Shown here one piece after another: positions 14,621 to 16,918 of a stretch of 16,918 nt of DNA (position 1 is its first letter; each line of letters begins with the position of its first letter). Where the stretch lies: assembly GCA_964528445.1 (NCBI GenBank), contig CAZGSL010000039.1:1-16918 (forward strand), in the 5' to 3' direction. The stretch comes from JAXHMM01 sp964528445 (GTDB lineage Bacteria; Bacteroidota; Rhodothermia; Balneolales; Balneolaceae). A model generated the notes under the pieces. The model saw only the letters and a list, made by a program, of their open reading frames with translations, did not search any database and was not told the DNA's origin. The translations under genes were made by a program, and so were the position numbers.

Positions 14621-14793
14621 TCCGATCTCCTCTTTCTCCGCTCGCCGCGGCAGCACTCCTCCACGTTGATCCCGCAGGCCGAGCACTGCCCGTGTCCGTG
14701 GACCCATACGAGGGGAGCCGTCGATCCGCAGTAGACGCAGCGGCGGATATCTCCGGCGTTACTCGTTTTTTTCTGGCTCCTCTTCTCTTGCAT
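14617..14793 (-). CDS. Small CxxC/CxxC zinc-ribbon-like protein
   Basis: This is a short minus-strand gene of 58 codons plus stop, starting at the ATG at 14793 and ending in TAA at 14617. The protein is basic and has two CxxC knuckles, Cys19-x2-Cys22 (RCVYCGS) and Cys37-x2-Cys40 (QCSACG), with a following Cys47-Cys48 pair. His32 and His34 in WVHGHGQC lie between them. This spacing fits a zinc ribbon. The middle sequence LVWVHGHGQC and CGIN..ECC looks like a conserved Bacteroidota small protein in my memory, but I cannot name a family. Both ends are highly basic (KRSQKK, and RRKRRSD), which could bind nucleic acid. It follows the GroES-like gene by 60 nt on the same strand and its stop overlaps the stop of the convergent ABC ATPase gene by 4 nt. 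Coding status is supported by the cysteine pattern and packing; function is unknown. Confidence 0.75.
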   Translation of the reverse strand: MQEKRSQKKTSNAGDIRRCVYCGSTAPLVWVHGHGQCSACGINVEECCRGERRKRRSD

Positions 14794-14853
14794 GCTAACC
14801 TTCCGGTCGAATTTCCGGGACTGACGTTTAAAAGAAGATCCCCCCGGCCTGGA

Positions 14854-15228
14854 TCACATCTCCATATCTTCGCGAATCAGCAACAGCACGGAACCGTGCG
14901 GGACGATCATGTATTTTTCGTGCTCAAACTCAATTTCATGCGCCTGCGATTTCAGAAAAATCGCCAGATCTCCCTCCTCGGCCTGCATGCCAATGTAACG
15001 GGTTTTCTGAACGTCCTCTTTCCACGGTTCGTCCAATTCGGAGGAGGGAATGGGATAACCCGGCCCGGTTTTGATCACATAGCCGCTCTGAATCTCCTCT
15101 TTCTCTTTCACCGTGGCGGGCAGTACCAGTCCGCTTTTCGTCCTCATCTCCATGTCACGGGGTTTGATGAGCACGCGGTCCCCGACCACGACAAACTTTT
15201 CTACGGAATTGAGGTAATCTTGAATCAT
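14854..15228 (-). CDS. Divergent GroES-family co-chaperonin-like protein
   Basis: This 124-residue protein has the Cpn10/GroES beginning VVVGDRVLIKPRDME, followed by a mobile-loop-like stretch (TKSGLVLPATVKEKEE) and a GYVIKTGPG strand, close to the GIVLP and VVAVGPG pattern of GroES. It differs from the canonical, roughly 95-residue GroES by an extended middle (YPIPSSELDEPWKEDVQKTR, about 58-77) and an 18-residue N-terminal leader. The C-terminal strand YMIVPHGSVLLLI aligns with the usual end. No groEL is in the window, and canonical groES normally sits just before groEL, so this is likely a paralogue with its own role. The ATG at 15228 has AGGATCC a few nt upstream, one of the few Shine-Dalgarno-like sites here. 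A zinc-ribbon gene follows 60 nt downstream, so the two may share a transcript. Confidence 0.8.
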   Translation of the reverse strand: MIQDYLNSVEKFVVVGDRVLIKPRDMEMRTKSGLVLPATVKEKEEIQSGYVIKTGPGYPIPSSELDEPWKEDVQKTRYIGMQAEEGDLAIFLKSQAHEIEFEHEKYMIVPHGSVLLLIREDMEM

Positions 15229-15322
15229 TAAGGATCCTGATTTCGTTCAATATAGACGTTCAAGGTACGATATGTCGTGCAAAATTTGAATAACGGAACC
15301 CATCGAACCCGAACTCGCCGAT

Positions 15323-16183
15323 ATGGACCTCAATAACAAACTTTGCGTCGTTACCGGGGCCAACTCCGGAATCGGAAAAGCGGCGGCCATGGATTTCGCA
15401 GGCCGCGGCGCCTACGTCGTCATGATCTGTCGAAACGAAAAGCGGGCCATGAAAGCCCGCGAGGAGATCATCGACCAGACGGGCAATCCCGGCGTGGAGG
15501 TGGTGCTCGCGGATTTTGCCTGGCAGTACGAAATCAGGGAGGCCGCGAGTCATATAACAACAAAGTTCGAACAGGTGGATCTTCTCGTCAACAATGCCGG
15601 GACCATAACCTCCCGGCGGGAGGAGACGATGAGCGGGCTCGAAAAGACGTTCGCCGTCAACCACCTGGGCCCTTTTCTCCTGACCAACCTCCTGCTGGAC
15701 CGGCTCCGCGCCGCTCCGGAGGCAAGAATCATTACGGTGTCGTCCGGCGCGCACCGAAAGGGGGCCAAGCTCTTCGACCCGGAAAATCTCCAGCTGGAAT
15801 CCGGTTTTACCCCTTACGGCGCCTACGGGCTCTCCAAGCTCTGCAACCTTATGTTCACCCACGAGCTGGCGAAACGCACGGAGGGGACGGGAATCATCGC
15901 CAGCGCCATGCACCCGGGCCTGGTCAGCACCCGCCTGACTAGCGAATCGGGTCTCCTGACGCGGCTGCTTTTTCATCTGGGCAGGCCTTTCATGCGCTCG
16001 GCGGGAGAAGGTGCCGACACGATTATCTGGCTGGCCACAACCGGCGAGACAGAAGAGCTCAGCGGGAAGTACTTCAAGGACCGGGAGAGGGTACGGCCCG
16101 ATCCGATCGCGTATGACGACCGGCGGACCGAAGAACTCTGGAGGATAAGCGCCCGCCTGTGTGACCTGGAAACCGGGACTTAA
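15323..16183 (+). CDS. Short-chain dehydrogenase/reductase, retinol-dehydrogenase-like
   Basis: This 286-residue protein is a classical NAD(P)-dependent SDR oxidoreductase. The cofactor motif is TGANSGIG (11-18), with Arg37 after the second strand (MICRNEK), which favours NADP(H). NNAG is at 90-93, Asn113 is in the FAVNHLG helix, Ser140/Ser141 is in TVSSGAH and the catalytic pair is Tyr168 and Lys172 in YGLSK. The FAVNHLGPFLLTNLLL and SSGAHRKG stretches resemble retinol dehydrogenase/WWOX-type SDRs, which reduce retinal-like or other lipid carbonyls. The substrate in this bacterium cannot be read. All catalytic residues are present. The ATG at 15323 is in a 94-nt divergent gap with the GroES-like gene; no clear promoter box is visible. 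It converges on the next gene with a 23-nt gap and no recognisable terminator. Confidence 0.92.
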   Translation: MDLNNKLCVVTGANSGIGKAAAMDFAGRGAYVVMICRNEKRAMKAREEIIDQTGNPGVEVVLADFAWQYEIREAASHITTKFEQVDLLVNNAGTITSRREETMSGLEKTFAVNHLGPFLLTNLLLDRLRAAPEARIITVSSGAHRKGAKLFDPENLQLESGFTPYGAYGLSKLCNLMFTHELAKRTEGTGIIASAMHPGLVSTRLTSESGLLTRLLFHLGRPFMRSAGEGADTIIWLATTGETEELSGKYFKDRERVRPDPIAYDDRRTEELWRISARLCDLETGT

Positions 16184-16206
16184 CACGGCCGGCAGAATCC
16201 TATGCT

Positions 16207-16707
16207 TCAGAAGGGTATGAAGAATCGCTTCAGCCTGATCCGCTTGACGCGCCGCCGCAATTCTTCGAAATGGCTGTCTTCCAACCCGTGGGCCTCCGGG
16301 TCATAACCGATCTCCTCAAACAGTTCCCGGTAGTCCTCGATTCCCAGGTAGCGGACAAAAAGGCTGAGCTGCGAACGCCGGTACTTGCGGTAGTCGCGCT
16401 GCATGGCGTCAACCACCTCTTCCCATCGCCCGGGAGCGACCGACAATTCGAGGGCCAGTCCCATAGCATCGTCCTCCAGATCGCTTCCCAGGCACCGTTC
16501 CATGAGTTCCGGGAGCTCACGGGAGACGGGCTCGGGGCGCATGACCCTGGGTCCCCTGTCGTCCCCCCCCGATCGGGGAAAGTAGCTTTTCCACATCTCG
16601 TTGGTCGTAGGATGATGATAATACACCTCCCAGTTTTCGGGATCCTTGCGAAGCTGCGTCATCTCCCTCATCAGGGAGATCTGACGGTCGCGGTTGACTA
16701 CGTACAT
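16207..16707 (-). CDS. Small acidic/basic protein of unknown function, weakly Imm27-like
   Basis: This 166-residue protein is cytoplasmic, without a signal peptide or membrane segment. The N-terminal part (about 20-60) reads WEVYYHHPTTNEMWKSYFPR and then GPRVMRPEP, a Trp/Tyr-rich pattern that reminds me of Imm27 immunity proteins. This is a weak pattern match from memory. The C-terminal half is helical and charged, with YLGIEDYRELFEEIGYDPE, and ends RLKRFFIPF. No toxin gene is next to it, so an immunity role lacks context. The ATG at 16707 is the only credible start. It may be an ordinary housekeeping orphan conserved in the lineage. Confidence 0.7.
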   Translation of the reverse strand: MYVVNRDRQISLMREMTQLRKDPENWEVYYHHPTTNEMWKSYFPRSGGDDRGPRVMRPEPVSRELPELMERCLGSDLEDDAMGLALELSVAPGRWEEVVDAMQRDYRKYRRSQLSLFVRYLGIEDYRELFEEIGYDPEAHGLEDSHFEELRRRVKRIRLKRFFIPF

Positions 16708-16846
16708 GACCGGTGCGTTTGTATTAATGTTATGCTTTGCCTGTTTCCAAAGGCCGCTTCATCTATTGAGACCACGGGTAACCCCGATTTGTTTCCTGCG
16801 GAGGCAACTTTATGCTTTATCGGGGGACAACGGGGCGTTCTCAAAT

Positions 16847-16890
16847 AAAAAAAGTCCCCCGACAGCACCTTGAAGCTGTCAGAGGACTTT
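16847..16890 (-). terminator. Strong intrinsic terminator of the minus-strand tRNA
   Basis: Read on the minus strand, AAAGTCCTCTGACAGC (16890-16875) pairs with GCTGTCGGGGGACTTT (16866-16851) around an eight-nt loop, with two non-Watson-Crick positions. Seven T follow (16853-16847, the first three shared with the stem foot). It lies just after the tRNA end at 16897 and fits a Rho-independent terminator of the tRNA transcript. The interval from 16708 to here shows no gene or other element I can support. Confidence 0.88.
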
Positions 16891-16896
16891 CACAAG

Positions 16897-16918
16897 TCGG
16901 GACGACTGGATTTGAACC
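16897..16918 (-). tRNA. tRNA, 3' end only, probably tRNA-Pro (cut by window end)
   Basis: On the minus strand the visible end reads GG, T-loop TTCAAAT (16916-16910), 3' T stem CCAGT (16909-16905), 3' acceptor strand CGTCCCG (16904-16898) and discriminator A (16897). The implied 5' strand CGGGACG, starting with C, fits tRNA-Pro best. The anticodon lies beyond the window. No CCA is encoded. The following hairpin with a T run terminates it. Confidence 0.8.

Noticed and set aside
16731..16818. Direct repeat TATGCTTT (16731-16738 and 16811-16818)
   Set aside because: Only eight bases in an AT-rich gap with nothing else nearby; chance is likely.
1..16918. CRISPR array, insertion sequence, prophage or defence island
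   Set aside because: No spaced repeats, transposase, integrase or known defence genes are seen on either strand.

Overview
The window looks like chromosomal DNA from a Bacteroidota-like bacterium, most plausibly from the Balneolota/Rhodothermota branch. This placement is an inference. It rests on moderately high GC in most genes, many very acidic proteins, almost no Shine-Dalgarno sequences, one good Bacteroidota-type -7 box (TAACTTTG), and tRNA genes without an encoded CCA. No phage, transposase, CRISPR or plasmid gene is visible. The window starts inside the 3' end of a leucine-type tRNA (+) and ends inside the 3' end of a tRNA on the minus strand, probably proline, which has a strong intrinsic terminator.

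Region 1 (1-6764, all +) is an export-heavy block. It holds a small AT-richer outer-membrane barrel resembling lipid A deacylase PagL, a lipoprotein with a TolB-like propeller, a secreted S9 (glutamyl-endopeptidase-like) serine peptidase with a long acidic insert, and a lipoprotein M1 zinc metallopeptidase. The two peptidases are 24 nt apart and probably cotranscribed, which suggests peptide or protein degradation in the cell envelope.

Region 2 (6921-9318, +) is a two-component system. A membrane histidine kinase has a large unrecognised periplasmic sensor, and its stop overlaps the start of an OmpR/PhoB-type response regulator.

Region 3 (9494-13860, all -) is a tight cluster in transcription order: a 474-residue acidic protein of unknown function, an acyl-CoA carboxylase carboxyltransferase (PccB-like), and the AAA+ replication-recombination protein RarA. 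Between rarA and the convergent response regulator lies a long imperfect palindrome (9341-9517). Its left arm resembles the inverted 3' end of rarA and its downstream DNA.

Region 4 (14000-16707) holds a lone CcmA-like ABC ATPase (+), then on the minus strand a divergent GroES-like protein followed by a 58-residue zinc-ribbon protein. After these come a short-chain dehydrogenase (+) and a small acidic protein with weak Imm27-like features (-).

The points I would look at first are the long palindrome, the unlisted zinc-ribbon gene next to the divergent GroES, the acidic protein upstream of pccB-rarA, and the PagL-like barrel in which Asp replaces the expected Glu. I did not find a clear new multi-gene system. 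The groES-like/zinc-ribbon pair and the acidic protein/pccB/rarA cluster are the best candidates for unexplored functional links.
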